From positions 1 through 64,000 of the forward strand of contig NZ_FOIE01000003.1 in the NCBI RefSeq assembly GCF_900111455.1: a stretch of 64,000 nt of DNA. The letters run 5' to 3'. The position numbers and the translations under genes are program-made. This stretch comes from Geodermatophilus poikilotrophus. GTDB taxonomy: Bacteria; Actinomycetota; Actinomycetes; Mycobacteriales; Geodermatophilaceae. The notes under the pieces are model-generated. The model searched no databases. It worked only from the letters and a program-made list of their open reading frames with translations, and was not told the DNA's origin. Shown here in pieces: positions 8,779-21,099 of the stretch (the first letter of the stretch is position 1; every line of letters starts with the position of its first letter).

Positions 8779-8804
8779 TACGGCTGCCGGGGCGTCCCGG
8801 TTCA
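8779..8804 (-). promoter_or_regulatory. candidate ECF autoregulatory promoter
   Basis: On the minus strand TGAACC (8804-8799), a 16-nt spacer and CGTA (8782-8779) resemble the AAC-type -35 and CGT-type -10 of ECF promoters. The site is 25 nt before the sigma-factor start. ECF operons are often self-activated; this one is unproven. Confidence 0.4.
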
Positions 8805-8953
8805 CCGACCGGCCGAGCCGGCTCCCCATCGTGGCGCGGGCCCGCTCCATCGGCGTCCCGGCGCGGCTCTGCAGCCGAGACGTGCCGAACCGTTCCCGTG
8901 CGGCTTGGCATGCGGACACGCTGCGCCTGCCGTCGGGGCGGCCCGGCGGCCGT

Positions 8954-8959
8954 TACCGT
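8954..8959 (+). promoter_or_regulatory. -10 element TACCGT before ftsK
   Basis: TACCGT ends 6 nt before the ATG at 8966. With no Shine-Dalgarno sequence present, this supports the 8966 start and a leaderless ftsK mRNA. Confidence 0.55.
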
Positions 8960-8965
8960 CGACGC

Positions 8966-11497
<2,532 letters not shown>

Positions 11498-11547
11498 GGG
11501 AGGGGCGGGTCACCCTCGCTGTTCCTGGTGGGGAACGGAGCGCGCCC

Positions 11548-11553
11548 TACGAT
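11548..11553 (+). promoter_or_regulatory. -10 element TACGAT before rimO
   Basis: TACGAT ends 6 nt before the GTG at 11560, predicting a leaderless rimO-pgsA transcript. Confidence 0.55.
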
Positions 11554-11559
11554 GGACCG

Positions 11560-12987
11560 GTGACACCTCCGACCGACCCTGCCCGCACCGTGGCGGTGGT
11601 GACCCTCGGGTGCGCCCGCAACGAGGTCGACTCGGAGGAGCTGGCCGGCCGGCTGGCCGCCGGCGGCTACCGGTTGGTCGAGGACGCCGAGGGCGCGGAC
11701 GCCGTCCTCGTGAACACCTGCGGCTTCATCGAGTCGGCCAAGAAGGACTCCGTCGACGCCATCCTGGCCGCCACCGACTCCGGCGCCCGGGTGGTCGCGG
11801 TCGGCTGCATGGCCGAGCGGTACGGCTCCGAGCTCGCCGGTGCGCTGCCCGAGGCCACGGTGCTCGGCTTCGACGACTACACGGCCATCGGCGACCGGCT
11901 CGACGACGTGCTCACCGGTCGTCCGCTCGTCCCGCACGACCCCCGCGACCGGCGCACGCTGCTGCCGATCAGCCCGGTGGACCGCAGCGCGGTCGTCACC
12001 GCGCCCGACGCCCCGGTCATCCCCGGCCACGGCTGGCTGCAGCGGCGCCGGCTGGCCTCGGGCCCGTCAGCCGCGCTGAAGCTCGCCTCCGGCTGCGACC
12101 GGCGCTGCGCCTTCTGCGCCATCCCGGCCTTCCGCGGCTCGTTCGTCTCCCGGCCGCCGGCGGAGGTGCTCGGCGAGGCGCAGTGGCTGGCCGCGCAGGG
12201 CGTCACCGAGCTGGTCCTGGTCAGCGAGAACTCCACGTCCTACGGCAAGGACCTGGGCGACCTGCGCCAGCTGGAGCGGCTGCTGCCGCAGCTGGCCGCG
12301 GTCGAGGGCATCGTCCGGGTGCGGGTGGCCTACCTGCAGCCGGCCGAGCTGCGGCCGGGCCTGCTCGAGGTCATCGCCGCCACCGGCGGGGTCGCCCCCT
12401 ACTTCGACCTGTCCTTCCAGCACGCCTCGCCGACGCTGTTGCGCCGGATGCGCCGCTTCGGCGGCACCGACGACTTCCTCGCGCTGATCGAGCGGGCCCG
12501 CGCGCTGGCGCCGGCCGCCGGCTTCCGCACCAACGTCATCCTCGGCTTCCCCGGGGAGACCGAGGACGACGTCGCCGAGCTCGAGCGCTTCCTCGTCGAG
12601 GGGCGGCTGGACGCCGTCGGGGTATTCGGCTACTCCGACGAGGAGGGGACCGAGGCGATGGGGCTGCCGGGCAAGCTCGACCAGGCCGAGATCGACGCCC
12701 GCGTCCGGCGGATCACCGACCTGGTCGAGGAGCTCACCGCGCAGCGCGCCGAGGACCGCCTCGGTGAGCGGGTCGAGGTGCTGCTCACCGAGGACCTCTC
12801 CACCGGGGAGGGGAGCGGGGTGTGGGCGGGGCACGCCGCCCACCAGGACCCCGAGGCCGACGGGACCACGACGGTCTCCGGGGTGCCGGACGGCGCGGTC
12901 GCGGGCATGCTGGTCGCCGCAGAGGTCGTCGACACCGAGGGGGTCGACCTGGTGGCCACGGCACTCGTGCCCGCGGTGCACGCATGA
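11560..12987 (+). CDS. rimO: ribosomal protein S12 methylthiotransferase RimO
   Basis: A radical-SAM methylthiotransferase (475 residues) that adds a methylthio group to the conserved Asp of ribosomal protein S12. An N-terminal UPF0004 domain carries the second iron-sulfur cluster ligands in TLGCARN, NTCGFI and AVGCMAERY. The radical-SAM motif CDRRCAFC places cysteines at 179, 183 and 186. A C-terminal TRAM domain follows. It differs from the MiaB paralogue at 42550 in having GCARN and [10 protein letters not shown] rather than GCQMN and CAVRENA. The GTG start follows TACGAT by 6 nt; the stop overlaps pgsA as ATGA. Confidence 0.95.
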   Translation: MTPPTDPARTVAVVTLGCARNEVDSEELAGRLAAGGYRLVEDAEGADAVLVNTCGFIESAKKDSVDAILAATDSGARVVAVGCMAERYGSELAGALPEATVLGFDDYTAIGDRLDDVLTGRPLVPHDPRDRRTLLPISPVDRSAVVTAPDAPVIPGHGWLQRRRLASGPSAALKLASGCDRRCAFCAIPAFRGSFVSRPPAEVLGEAQWLAAQGVTELVLVSENSTSYGKDLGDLRQLERLLPQLAAVEGIVRVRVAYLQPAELRPGLLEVIAATGGVAPYFDLSFQHASPTLLRRMRRFGGTDDFLALIERARALAPAAGFRTNVILGFPGETEDDVAELERFLVEGRLDAVGVFGYSDEEGTEAMGLPGKLDQAEIDARVRRITDLVEELTAQRAEDRLGERVEVLLTEDLSTGEGSGVWAGHAAHQDPEADGTTTVSGVPDGAVAGMLVAAEVVDTEGVDLVATALVPAVHA

Positions 12988-13646
12988 ACTCTCCGGTGGA
13001 CCCGGCCGCCACGCCGCCCCAGTCGGCGCGGGTAGTCAACCTGCCCAACGCGCTCACCCTGCTCCGGCTGGCCGTGGTGCCGGTGTTCGCCGCTCTGCTC
13101 CTCGCCGACGGCGGGATGGACGACGACCGGCGTTACTGGGCCACCCTCGTCTTCGCGCTCGCGATCATCACCGACCGCTACGACGGGATGATCGCCCGGC
13201 GCACCGGTCAGGTGACCGAGTTCGGCAAGCTCGCCGACCCGATCGCCGACAAGGCGCTGACCGGCACCGCCCTCATCGGCCTGTCGGTCCTCGCGCTGCT
13301 GCCCTGGTGGGTGACGCTGACCATCCTCGTCCGCGAGGTCGGCGTGACCCTGCTGCGCTTCTGGGTGATCCGCCACGGGGTGATCGCGGCCAGCCGCGGC
13401 GGCAAGGCCAAGACCGTCCTCCAGGCGCTGGCCATCGGGCTCTACACCCTCCCGTTCGACGGCCTGTTCGGCACGCTGCGGTGGTGGGTGATGGCCGCCG
13501 CCGTGGTGCTCACCGTGGTGACCGGCCTGGACTACGTCCACCGCGCGCTGGCGCTGCGCCGCACCAGCGCCCGCGCCATGCGCGCCGCGGCCGCTCGCCG
13601 TTCGGCGGGACCGGCCGGCGGGCCGCGGACCGACGCCGCCGCCTGA
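12984..13646 (+). CDS. pgsA: CDP-diacylglycerol-glycerol-3-phosphate 3-phosphatidyltransferase
   Basis: A CDP-alcohol phosphatidyltransferase (220 residues) predicted to make phosphatidylglycerophosphate for phosphatidylglycerol and cardiolipin. The family motif DxxDGxxARxxGxxTxxGxxxDxxxD is seen as [13 protein letters not shown] followed by [11 protein letters not shown]. Four to six membrane helices are predicted and the C-terminal tail is basic and alanine-rich. The start overlaps the rimO stop (ATGA). The order ftsK-pgsA-clgR matches mycobacteria, where this gene is called pgsA3, so the glycerophosphate acceptor is likely but not certain. Confidence 0.9.
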   Translation: MNSPVDPAATPPQSARVVNLPNALTLLRLAVVPVFAALLLADGGMDDDRRYWATLVFALAIITDRYDGMIARRTGQVTEFGKLADPIADKALTGTALIGLSVLALLPWWVTLTILVREVGVTLLRFWVIRHGVIAASRGGKAKTVLQALAIGLYTLPFDGLFGTLRWWVMAAAVVLTVVTGLDYVHRALALRRTSARAMRAAAARRSAGPAGGPRTDAAA

Positions 13647-13757
13647 GCAAGGACCCCCTGCCCCCACCACTCGCACGCTCGCGGCGGGTCCCTGCAGGGG
13701 GCCGCCCGTCCTCCGCACCGCTCGCAGGCCCGCGGTGAGCCTCTGAACGGGGCCGAC
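13647..13757 (+). repeat. stop-proximal hairpin repeat, copy 2 (two units, after pgsA)
   Basis: Unit 1 (13647-13703) starts right after the pgsA stop: GGACCCCCTGC pairs with GCAGGGGGCC, leaving one bulged A, with CCCACC-type inner arms and an apical CTCGCACGCTCGCGG. Unit 2 (13704-13757) is a partial second copy with CACCGCTCGCAGGCCCGCGG. Both lie in the orientation of pgsA. Confidence 0.75.
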
Positions 13758-13834
13758 GGCCGCTGCAGGGCCGCCGTCCCGCTCACCCCTGGAGGCTCCG
13801 GACCGGACCGGGGAAGGGCCGCCCGGCCTCCGGT

Positions 13835-13852
13835 GTTACGCCCAGAGCGGAC
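13835..13852. promoter_or_regulatory. candidate ClgR-binding site
   Basis: GTTACGCCCAGAGCGGAC matches the remembered corynebacterial ClgR consensus WNNWCGCYNANRGCGWWS at 16 of 18 positions, including the complete CGC-Y-NAN-R-GCG core. It lies 105 nt before clgR, as expected for autoregulation. Apart from the repeat and this site, the 310-nt gap between pgsA and clgR shows nothing else I can name. Confidence 0.5.
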
Positions 13853-13956
13853 GCGCCCGGCACGGCCAGGTGACCGTCGGTGCCTCCGCGTACCGTGAAC
13901 GCACGGCCCCCTCCCCGGGTGCCGCCGCTTCCGCACAGGCAGGACAGGAGACGGCG

Positions 13957-14361
13957 ATGACGCTGCTGCGCACCCAGCTCGGGACGACCCTGCGCGGCCA
14001 CCGGCTGCGCCAGCGTCGGACGCTGCGCGACGTCTCCGGTGCCGCCCGGGTCAGCCTGGGCTACCTCTCCGAGGTCGAGCGGGGGCAGAAGGAGGCCTCC
14101 TCCGAGCTGCTCGCCTCGATCTGCGACGCCCTCGACGTCGAGCTCGCCGACCTGCTGGCCGAGGTCAGCCTGCGACTGCGCGGCGAGGACGGCCGCGTGC
14201 GCCCGCTCGTCCCCGCGGCCGACGCCGCCGGCGTCCCCACCGAGGAGGCGGCGGTCGCCACCTCCGGCGAGCAGCCGGTCGCCGAGCCCGCGCTGGCCCT
14301 GGTCGGTGCGCCGGGCCGCGCCGCCGGCCGCGCGTCCGGCGCGGTGTCGCTGGCGGCCTGA
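13957..14361 (+). CDS. clgR: ClgR-type helix-turn-helix transcriptional regulator
   Basis: A 134-residue XRE-family regulator. The helix-turn-helix spans about residues 9-65, with [20 protein letters not shown] and [19 protein letters not shown], the near-invariant ClgR recognition region. In relatives ClgR activates clp protease genes and, in mycobacteria, pspA. The C-terminal 60 residues are alanine-rich and poorly conserved. The ATG at 13957 has AGGAG 7 nt upstream. It follows pgsA as in mycobacteria, but pspA, its usual neighbour there, lies about 10 kb away at 24384. A repeat copy starts right at its stop. Confidence 0.9.
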   Translation: MTLLRTQLGTTLRGHRLRQRRTLRDVSGAARVSLGYLSEVERGQKEASSELLASICDALDVELADLLAEVSLRLRGEDGRVRPLVPAADAAGVPTEEAAVATSGEQPVAEPALALVGAPGRAAGRASGAVSLAA

Positions 14362-14402
14362 GGGAGGACCCGTCCTCCCACCCGGAGGAGGCGCGGGACG
14401 GC
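14362..14402 (+). repeat. short copy of the stop-proximal hairpin (after clgR)
   Basis: Directly after the clgR stop, GGGAGGAC and GTCCTCCC form an 8-bp stem around CC. The opening GGAGGACCCGTCC matches the family 5' arm, but the rest is shortened. It may act as the clgR terminator. Confidence 0.5.
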
Positions 14403-14446
14403 GTCGGCCACTTGACCGGGAGCGGCCCCGGTGCGAGACAGGGGCC

Positions 14447-15037
14447 ATGGCGTCGGCCGCACCGCTCCCGCACGACCCCGCTCCACCGCGCCGGGTCCCC
14501 CGCGCTCCCGCGCACGTGCCGGGCTCGCACACCCGCGGCGGCAACGCGATGGAGCGCACCCGCGCAGGCCTGCTCGACGGTGCCGTGCGGGCGTTCGCCG
14601 ACCGTGGCCTGCGCGGCAGCACCATGCAGTCGGTGGCGGCCGCGGCCGGGGTGGCCAAGGCGACCCTCTACAACCACTTCCGGACCAAGGACGAGGTGGC
14701 CCGCGCGCTGCTGGCCGCCGAACTCGACCGGCTGGCCGCGCTGGTCGCCGGCCTCGCTCCCGGTGCGGCCCTGACCGCGCTGGCCGACGAGGTCGCCGGC
14801 CACCCGGTGCTGCGCCGCGTCGCCGACGGCGAGCCGGCCGTGCTGACCGGTCTGCTGGCCACCTCGCCCGAGCGCTGGGCGGAGCTGGTCGACCGGCTGG
14901 CCACGGCGCTGGGAGCCGACGCCGACGTGGCCGAACTCGCGGCACGCTGGCTGCTCGGTCTGGTGCTGCAGCCGGGGGAACCGGCCGTGCGCCGCGCGAC
15001 GGCCGACCGGCTCGCCCACCTCGTCCGGCCGTCCTGA
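14447..15037 (+). CDS. TetR-family transcriptional regulator
   Basis: A 196-residue TetR-type repressor with the N-terminal helix-turn-helix near residues 36-85: RTRAGLLDGAVRAFADRGL, then STMQSVAAAAGVAKATLYNH and FRTKDEVARALL. The C-terminal ligand domain gives no clue to its inducer. The ATG at 14447 adds about 34 unstructured residues; an in-frame ATG at 14549 (MERTRAG) starts exactly at the domain and is a real alternative. It lies between clgR and the DUF4032 gene, and its target is unknown. Confidence 0.85.
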   Translation: MASAAPLPHDPAPPRRVPRAPAHVPGSHTRGGNAMERTRAGLLDGAVRAFADRGLRGSTMQSVAAAAGVAKATLYNHFRTKDEVARALLAAELDRLAALVAGLAPGAALTALADEVAGHPVLRRVADGEPAVLTGLLATSPERWAELVDRLATALGADADVAELAARWLLGLVLQPGEPAVRRATADRLAHLVRPS

Positions 15038-15158
15038 CGGGCGTCGCGGCAGACGAGTTCCGCCGGGCCGCGCAGTCCAGCGGTGCGGCGTGGGATGGTG
15101 ACGGTCCGGCACCGCCCCGCCAGGGCGTCGGCTGCAGCTGCGACCATCGGAGCTCGTC

Positions 15159-16394
15159 GTGCGGTACCTCTTCCGGCCACCGGCCACCGACGGCGCGGGC
15201 CTGCTGAGCCTGCCCTTCCACCTACCCCTCGAGGAGTGGGACCCCGAGCTCCTGCTCGAGGTCCCGCAGCGCGGCATCTCGCGGCACGTCGTCCGGTTCA
15301 CCGCGCAGGGCGGGCACGTCTACGCCCTCAAGGAGATCCCGGAGCGGCTGGCCCGCCACGAGTACGCGCTGCTCGGCCGGTTCGAGGAGGAGGGGCTCCC
15401 GTCGGTCTCGGTGCTGGGCATCTGCGTCGACCGTCCCGACGACCAGGACGCCGTCCTGGTGACCCGCTACCTCGAGTACTCGATGTCCTACCGGTACCTG
15501 TTCTCCCGGCCCCACGGCGAGCACTCCGAGGAGCAGCTGCTCGACACCATGGTGGTGCTGCTCGTCCGGCTGCACCTGGCCGGCGTGTTCTGGGGCGACT
15601 GCTCGCTGTCGAACACCCTGTTCCGGCTCGACGCCGGCGCCTTCACCGCCCATCTCGTGGATGCCGAGACCTCCGAGAGGCACCCCCAGCTCAGCCCGGG
15701 GCAGCGGCGCTACGACGTCGACCTGGCACGGGAGCGGGTGGGCGCCGAGCTGCTGGACCTGCAGGCCGGCAGCCTCCTGCCGTCGCACGTGGACCCCATC
15801 GAGGTCGCCGACAGCCTGCCCGTGCGCTACGAGGCGCTGTGGGAGGAGGTGAACCGCGAGGAGGTCTTCGCGCTGGCCGAGCAGCGCCAGCGGGTGGCCG
15901 AGCGGCTGCAGCGGCTCAACGACCTGGGGTTCGACGTGGGCGAGATCGAGCTCGTCACCGATCCCGAGGGCGGCGCGCGGCTGCGGGTGGAGACCCGCGT
16001 CTCCGAGCCCGGGCAGAACCGCCGGGAGCTGTTCCGGCTGACCGGCCTGGAGGTGCAGGAGCGCCAGGCCCGCCGGCTGCTCAACGACCTGCGCGCCTAC
16101 CGCGCCACGCTGGAGCAGCAGACCGGCGCCCCGGCCCCGGAGACCGTCGCGGGCTACCGCTGGCTGGCCGAGTCCTACCAGCCCGTCGTCGAGGCCATCC
16201 CGCCCGACCTCGCCGGTCGGCTCGCACCGGCGGAGGTCTTCCACGAGATCCTCGAGCACCGCTGGTTCCTGTCCGAGAAGGCCGGCCACGACGTCGGGAC
16301 GACGAGGGCCGCGCGCTCCTACTTCGACACCGTGCTGCCCCGCACGCCCAAGGAGCTGACCACGCCCTCGGCCATCGTCGGCAGCCGCGATTGA
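15159..16394 (+). CDS. DUF4032 protein with kinase-like core
   Basis: A 411-residue actinobacterial DUF4032 protein. The middle resembles the catalytic part of lipopolysaccharide/small-molecule kinases: HVYALKEIPERLARHEYALL provides a candidate ATP-binding lysine near residue 55, and HLAGVFWGDCSLSNTLF (about 139-155) looks like an HxxxxxxGDxxxxN catalytic loop, followed by HLVDAETSE as a possible metal-binding segment. The C-terminal half (about 220-400) is the DUF4032 region proper. Substrate and role are unknown. The GTG at 15159 is chosen from the conserved MRYLF start. It precedes the sugar-import genes, but a repeat copy at its stop separates them. Confidence 0.85.
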   Translation: MRYLFRPPATDGAGLLSLPFHLPLEEWDPELLLEVPQRGISRHVVRFTAQGGHVYALKEIPERLARHEYALLGRFEEEGLPSVSVLGICVDRPDDQDAVLVTRYLEYSMSYRYLFSRPHGEHSEEQLLDTMVVLLVRLHLAGVFWGDCSLSNTLFRLDAGAFTAHLVDAETSERHPQLSPGQRRYDVDLARERVGAELLDLQAGSLLPSHVDPIEVADSLPVRYEALWEEVNREEVFALAEQRQRVAERLQRLNDLGFDVGEIELVTDPEGGARLRVETRVSEPGQNRRELFRLTGLEVQERQARRLLNDLRAYRATLEQQTGAPAPETVAGYRWLAESYQPVVEAIPPDLAGRLAPAEVFHEILEHRWFLSEKAGHDVGTTRAARSYFDTVLPRTPKELTTPSAIVGSRD

Positions 16395-16455
16395 GGAGGG
16401 ACCCCCATCGCCCCCACCGCTCGCAGACCCGCGGTGGGACCCCGCGAGGCGGCCG
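16395..16455 (+). repeat. stop-proximal hairpin repeat, copy 3 (after DUF4032 gene)
   Basis: It starts at the DUF4032 stop with GGAGGGACCCCC. The inner stem CCCACCG/CGGTGGG is perfect around CTCGCAGACC, while the outer arms are weaker than in other copies. Confidence 0.65.
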
Positions 16456-16467
16456 CGGAGGCGGTGT

Positions 16468-16513
16468 AACGAGGTGATTTCGTTCGAGTTGACACCCACT
16501 GTGGCCTGGGCCA
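16468..16513 (+). promoter_or_regulatory. promoter and inverted repeats before the sugar ABC operon
   Basis: AACGA-N7-TCGTT (16468-16484) lies just upstream of a consensus -35 TTGACA (16489-16494). A second palindrome, TGGCCTGGGCCA (16502-16513), falls in the spacer or -10 zone. The -10 is not clear; CACGGT at 16512 would give a 17-nt spacer. This layout fits a sugar-responsive repressor, but no LacI- or GntR-type gene is adjacent. Confidence 0.4.
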
Positions 16514-16563
16514 CGGTACGAAAACCGCGGTGATCTCAAGCGAACTGCGCCCCACGGAGGCGG

Positions 16564-17910
16564 ATGACGGTGTCGAGGAACAGCAAGGACAGATCGTCCG
16601 GCAGAGCCGCGACGCGGGGGCGCAGACGTCAGCTGGGCGGAGCGGCGGCGGCCGCGGTCCTCGCCTCGACGCTCGCCGCCTGTGGCGGTGGCGGGGGTGG
16701 GGGCTCCGCACCGGTCCTCAACTGGTACATCAACCCGGACTCCGGCGGACAGGCGGAGATCGCGCAACGGTGCAGCGACGCCTCGAACGGCGCGTACACG
16801 ATCCAGACCTCGCAGCTGCCCCGGGAGTCCTCCGCCCAGCGTGAGCAGCTCGTCCGGCGGCTGGCGGCCAGCGACGCCTCGATCGACCTGATGAGCCTGG
16901 ACCCCCCGTACATCCCCGAGTTCGCGCAGGCCGGCTTCCTCGCCCCCGTCCCCGACGACCTCGCCGAGCGGGTCACTGAGGGCGTCGTGCAGAGCTCCAT
17001 CGACTCCGCGACGTGGGACGGTGAACTGGTCGCCATCCCGTTCTGGGCCAACACGCAGCTGCTCTGGTACCGCCAGTCCGTGGCGGAGGCGGCCGGGCTC
17101 GACATGACCCAGCCGGTGACCTGGGACCAGCTCGTCACGGCCGCCCAGGAGCAGGGGAAGCTCCTCAGCGCCCAGGGCCGGCGCGCCGAGTCGCTGGTGG
17201 TGTGGCTCAACGCGCTCGTCGAGTCCGCCGGCGGCTCCATCATCGAGGAGAACTCCGAGAACCCGGAGGACATCCAGCTGGGGCTGACCAGCCCGGCGGC
17301 CGCCCGGGCCGCCGAGGTGATGAACACCGTGGCGAACTCCGGCGTCGTCGGTGCCGCCTTCTCGACGTCCAGTGAGGACACCAGCGCCACCGAGTTCGAG
17401 GGCGCGGACGCCGGCTTCATGGTCAACTGGCCGTTCGTCTACTCGCGGGCGCTCTCCGCCGTCGAGGCGGGCACCCTGGACGCGTCCGTGCCGGAGGACT
17501 ACGGCTGGGCGCTGTACCCGGCCGTCGACGCCGGCCAGCCGAGCGCACCCCCGTTCGGCGGGATCGACCTGGGCGTCAGCGCCGTGAGCCAGAACGTCGA
17601 GCTCGCTTACCAGGCGACGGAGTGCATCACCAGCGACGAGAACCAGACCTACTACATGACCACCAACGGCAACCCCGCCTCCTCGGCCGCCGTCTACGAC
17701 GACCCCGAGGTGCTGGAGGTCTTCCCGATGGCTCCGACGATCCTGGAGTCCCTGGAGGCAGCGGCCAACCGTCCGCAGACGCCGTACTACAGCGAGGTCT
17801 CCGGAGCCATCCAGCGCGAGTACCACCCCCCGTCGTCGGTGACGCCCGAGACCGGTGAGCGGGCCCAGGCCCTGATCGAGGCCGTCCTGTCAGGAGACCA
17901 GCTGCTATGA
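16564..17910 (+). CDS. sugar ABC transporter substrate-binding lipoprotein
   Basis: A 448-residue family-1 extracellular solute-binding protein. A twin-arginine-rich N terminus (residues 10-22) precedes a lipobox STLAAC with Cys40 as the lipidated residue, then a Gly-rich linker that tethers the binding domain to the membrane. The mature part has the two-lobe family pattern, including AIPFWANTQLLWYRQSV and GADAGFMVNWPFVYS. Gene order with two permeases, an ATPase and GH13 is like trehalose/maltose (LpqY-SugABC) or alpha-glucoside (AglEFG) importers. The ligand is inferred to be an alpha-glucoside. The stop overlaps the next gene (ATGA). Confidence 0.92.
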   Translation: MTVSRNSKDRSSGRAATRGRRRQLGGAAAAAVLASTLAACGGGGGGGSAPVLNWYINPDSGGQAEIAQRCSDASNGAYTIQTSQLPRESSAQREQLVRRLAASDASIDLMSLDPPYIPEFAQAGFLAPVPDDLAERVTEGVVQSSIDSATWDGELVAIPFWANTQLLWYRQSVAEAAGLDMTQPVTWDQLVTAAQEQGKLLSAQGRRAESLVVWLNALVESAGGSIIEENSENPEDIQLGLTSPAAARAAEVMNTVANSGVVGAAFSTSSEDTSATEFEGADAGFMVNWPFVYSRALSAVEAGTLDASVPEDYGWALYPAVDAGQPSAPPFGGIDLGVSAVSQNVELAYQATECITSDENQTYYMTTNGNPASSAAVYDDPEVLEVFPMAPTILESLEAAANRPQTPYYSEVSGAIQREYHPPSSVTPETGERAQALIEAVLSGDQLL

Positions 17911-18869
17911 GCACCACCACGCTGCCACCCACCGAGAAGACCCAACCGGTCGCGGCTCCGCGCGGGACCATCAGCGACCGCTCCCGCGCCGAACGGAAGC
18001 TCGGCTGGCTGCTGGCCGGCCCGGCGTTCGTGGTCATGCTGCTGGTCACCGCCTACCCGATCCTGCAGGCGCTCTGGTACTCGCTGTTCAACTACCGCCT
18101 GACCGACCCGGAGAACCGGTCCTTCCGGGGGCTGGGCAACTACGCGGTGATCCTGTCCGACGGTCTCTGGTGGCAGGCGCTGCTCGTCACGCTGTTCATC
18201 ACCGTGGTGACCGTCGTCGTCGAGCTGGTCCTGGGCTTCGCGCTGGCGCTGGTGATGGCCAAGGCGCTCAGTTCCATCCGCCCCGTCGTCCGGGCGGCGA
18301 TCCTCATCCCGTACGCGGTCATCACGGTCGTCTCGGCCTTCGCGTGGGCGTTCGCCTTCCGGATCGAGACCGGCTTCGTGAACAGCTGGTTCGCCTGGCT
18401 CCCCGGGATCACGGCGGACACCGACTGGTTCGGCGGCCAGTGGACCTCGCTCCTCGTGATCTGCCTGGCGGAGATCTGGAAGACCACGCCCTTCATCTCG
18501 CTGCTGATCCTCGCCGGCCTCGCGCAGGTCCCCGACGTGCTGCAGGAGGCGGCCAAGGTCGACGGCGCCACCTGGTGGCAGCGGATGTGGCGGGTGACCA
18601 TCCCGAACATGAAGGCGGCGATCATGGTCGCCCTGCTCTTCCGCACGCTCGACGCGTTCCGCATCTTCGACTCGATCTACATCATGACGGCCGGCGCCAA
18701 CGGCACGGAGTCGGTCTCCTTCCTGGCCTACCGGCAGACGATCGCGCGAGTGGAGATCGGCCTCGGCTCCGCGGTCTCCGTCCTGCTGTTCCTGAGCGTC
18801 GTGCTGATCGCGTTCATCTTCATCAAGGGCTTCCGGATCGACCTGGCCCAGGCGAGGGGGGAAGGCTGA
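17907..18869 (+). CDS. sugar ABC transporter permease (MalF/SugA type)
   Basis: A 320-residue inner-membrane permease with six predicted helices. The cytoplasmic EAA loop that docks on the ATPase is visible as EAAKVDGATWWQRMWRVTIP near residues 212-231. The first helix starts after a polar N terminus of about 35 residues. It overlaps the binding-protein gene by 4 bp and its stop overlaps the next permease start by 1 bp (TGATG), so the operon is translationally coupled. Confidence 0.93.
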   Translation: MSTTTLPPTEKTQPVAAPRGTISDRSRAERKLGWLLAGPAFVVMLLVTAYPILQALWYSLFNYRLTDPENRSFRGLGNYAVILSDGLWWQALLVTLFITVVTVVVELVLGFALALVMAKALSSIRPVVRAAILIPYAVITVVSAFAWAFAFRIETGFVNSWFAWLPGITADTDWFGGQWTSLLVICLAEIWKTTPFISLLILAGLAQVPDVLQEAAKVDGATWWQRMWRVTIPNMKAAIMVALLFRTLDAFRIFDSIYIMTAGANGTESVSFLAYRQTIARVEIGLGSAVSVLLFLSVVLIAFIFIKGFRIDLAQARGEG

Positions 18870-19702
18870 TGTCCCAGCGGGAGAAGACCTGGTGGATCGT
18901 CGGGGGGATCCTGATCGTCCTCTACGCGCTGTTCCCGATCGCGTGGATCGTGTCGCTGTCGTTCAAGGCGTCGGCGGACATCGCCAACCAGTCGTTCCTG
19001 CCGACGTCGGTGACCTGGGAGAACTACGCGACGATCCTCACCGGGTCGGCCAGCGGGCTCTTCCTGCCGGCGCTGCGGAACTCGTTCGGCATCTGCCTGA
19101 TCGCGACGTTCATCTCGTGCGTCCTGTCGATGTTCGCCGCGTACGCCATCGCCCGGCTGGACTTCCCCGGCAAGCGGCTGATCCTCTCGACGGCACTCGG
19201 CGTGGCGATCTTCCCGGTCATCTCGATCGTGACGCCGCTGTTCAACCTGTGGCGGCAGGTCGGCCTCTACGACACCTGGCCCGGGCTGATCATCCCGTAC
19301 CTGTCCCTGACGCTGCCGATCTCCATCTGGACGATGTCGGCGTTCTTCCGGGAGATCCCCTGGGAGATGGAGCAGGCCGCGCAGGTCGACGGAGCGACCA
19401 CCTGGCAGGCGTTCCGCAAGGTGATCGTGCCGCTGGCCGCCCCGGGCGTCTTCACCACCGCGATCATCGCCTTCTTCATCGCCTGGAACGACTTCGCGTA
19501 CGGCATCTCGCTGACCTCGACCGAGGCGTCGCGGCCGGTGCCTGCCGCGCTCGGCCTGTTCTCCGGTGCCTCGCAGTTCGAGGACCCGACCGGTGCGATC
19601 GCCGCGGCGGCGGTCGTGGTCACGATCCCGGTCGTCGTCCTGGTGCTGCTCTTCCAGCGGCGCATCGTCGCCGGTCTCACCAACGGCGCGGTCAAGGGCT
19701 GA
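18869..19702 (+). CDS. sugar ABC transporter permease (MalG/SugB type)
   Basis: The second permease (277 residues) of the importer. It has six predicted helices, starts directly at a membrane segment after MSQREKTW and carries the EAA-loop motif MEQAAQVDGATTWQAFRKV in the second half. It forms the heterodimeric channel with the preceding gene product. The ATG shares one base with the upstream TGA. After it come 38 bp with a ribosome site for the ATPase. Confidence 0.93.
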   Translation: MSQREKTWWIVGGILIVLYALFPIAWIVSLSFKASADIANQSFLPTSVTWENYATILTGSASGLFLPALRNSFGICLIATFISCVLSMFAAYAIARLDFPGKRLILSTALGVAIFPVISIVTPLFNLWRQVGLYDTWPGLIIPYLSLTLPISIWTMSAFFREIPWEMEQAAQVDGATTWQAFRKVIVPLAAPGVFTTAIIAFFIAWNDFAYGISLTSTEASRPVPAALGLFSGASQFEDPTGAIAAAAVVVTIPVVVLVLLFQRRIVAGLTNGAVKG

Positions 19703-19740
19703 CCCCCGTACCCACCCACCCAGCGAGGGGACGAGATCTC

Positions 19741-21018
<1,278 letters not shown>

Positions 21019-21024
21019 GCCGAC

Positions 21025-21055
21025 GGCACCGGCGGCCGGCCCGGCCGCCGGTGCC
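21025..21055 (+). terminator. terminator after the ABC operon
   Basis: A 13-bp perfect stem (GGCACCGGCGGCC and complement) with a 5-nt loop starts 7 nt after the ATPase stop. It probably ends the transporter transcript, or reduces readthrough into the GH13 gene 45 nt further on. Confidence 0.75.
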
Positions 21056-21099
21056 TCGTCCTGCCCGACGCCTCCCGCCCCGGGCACGTCAGGAGCACG

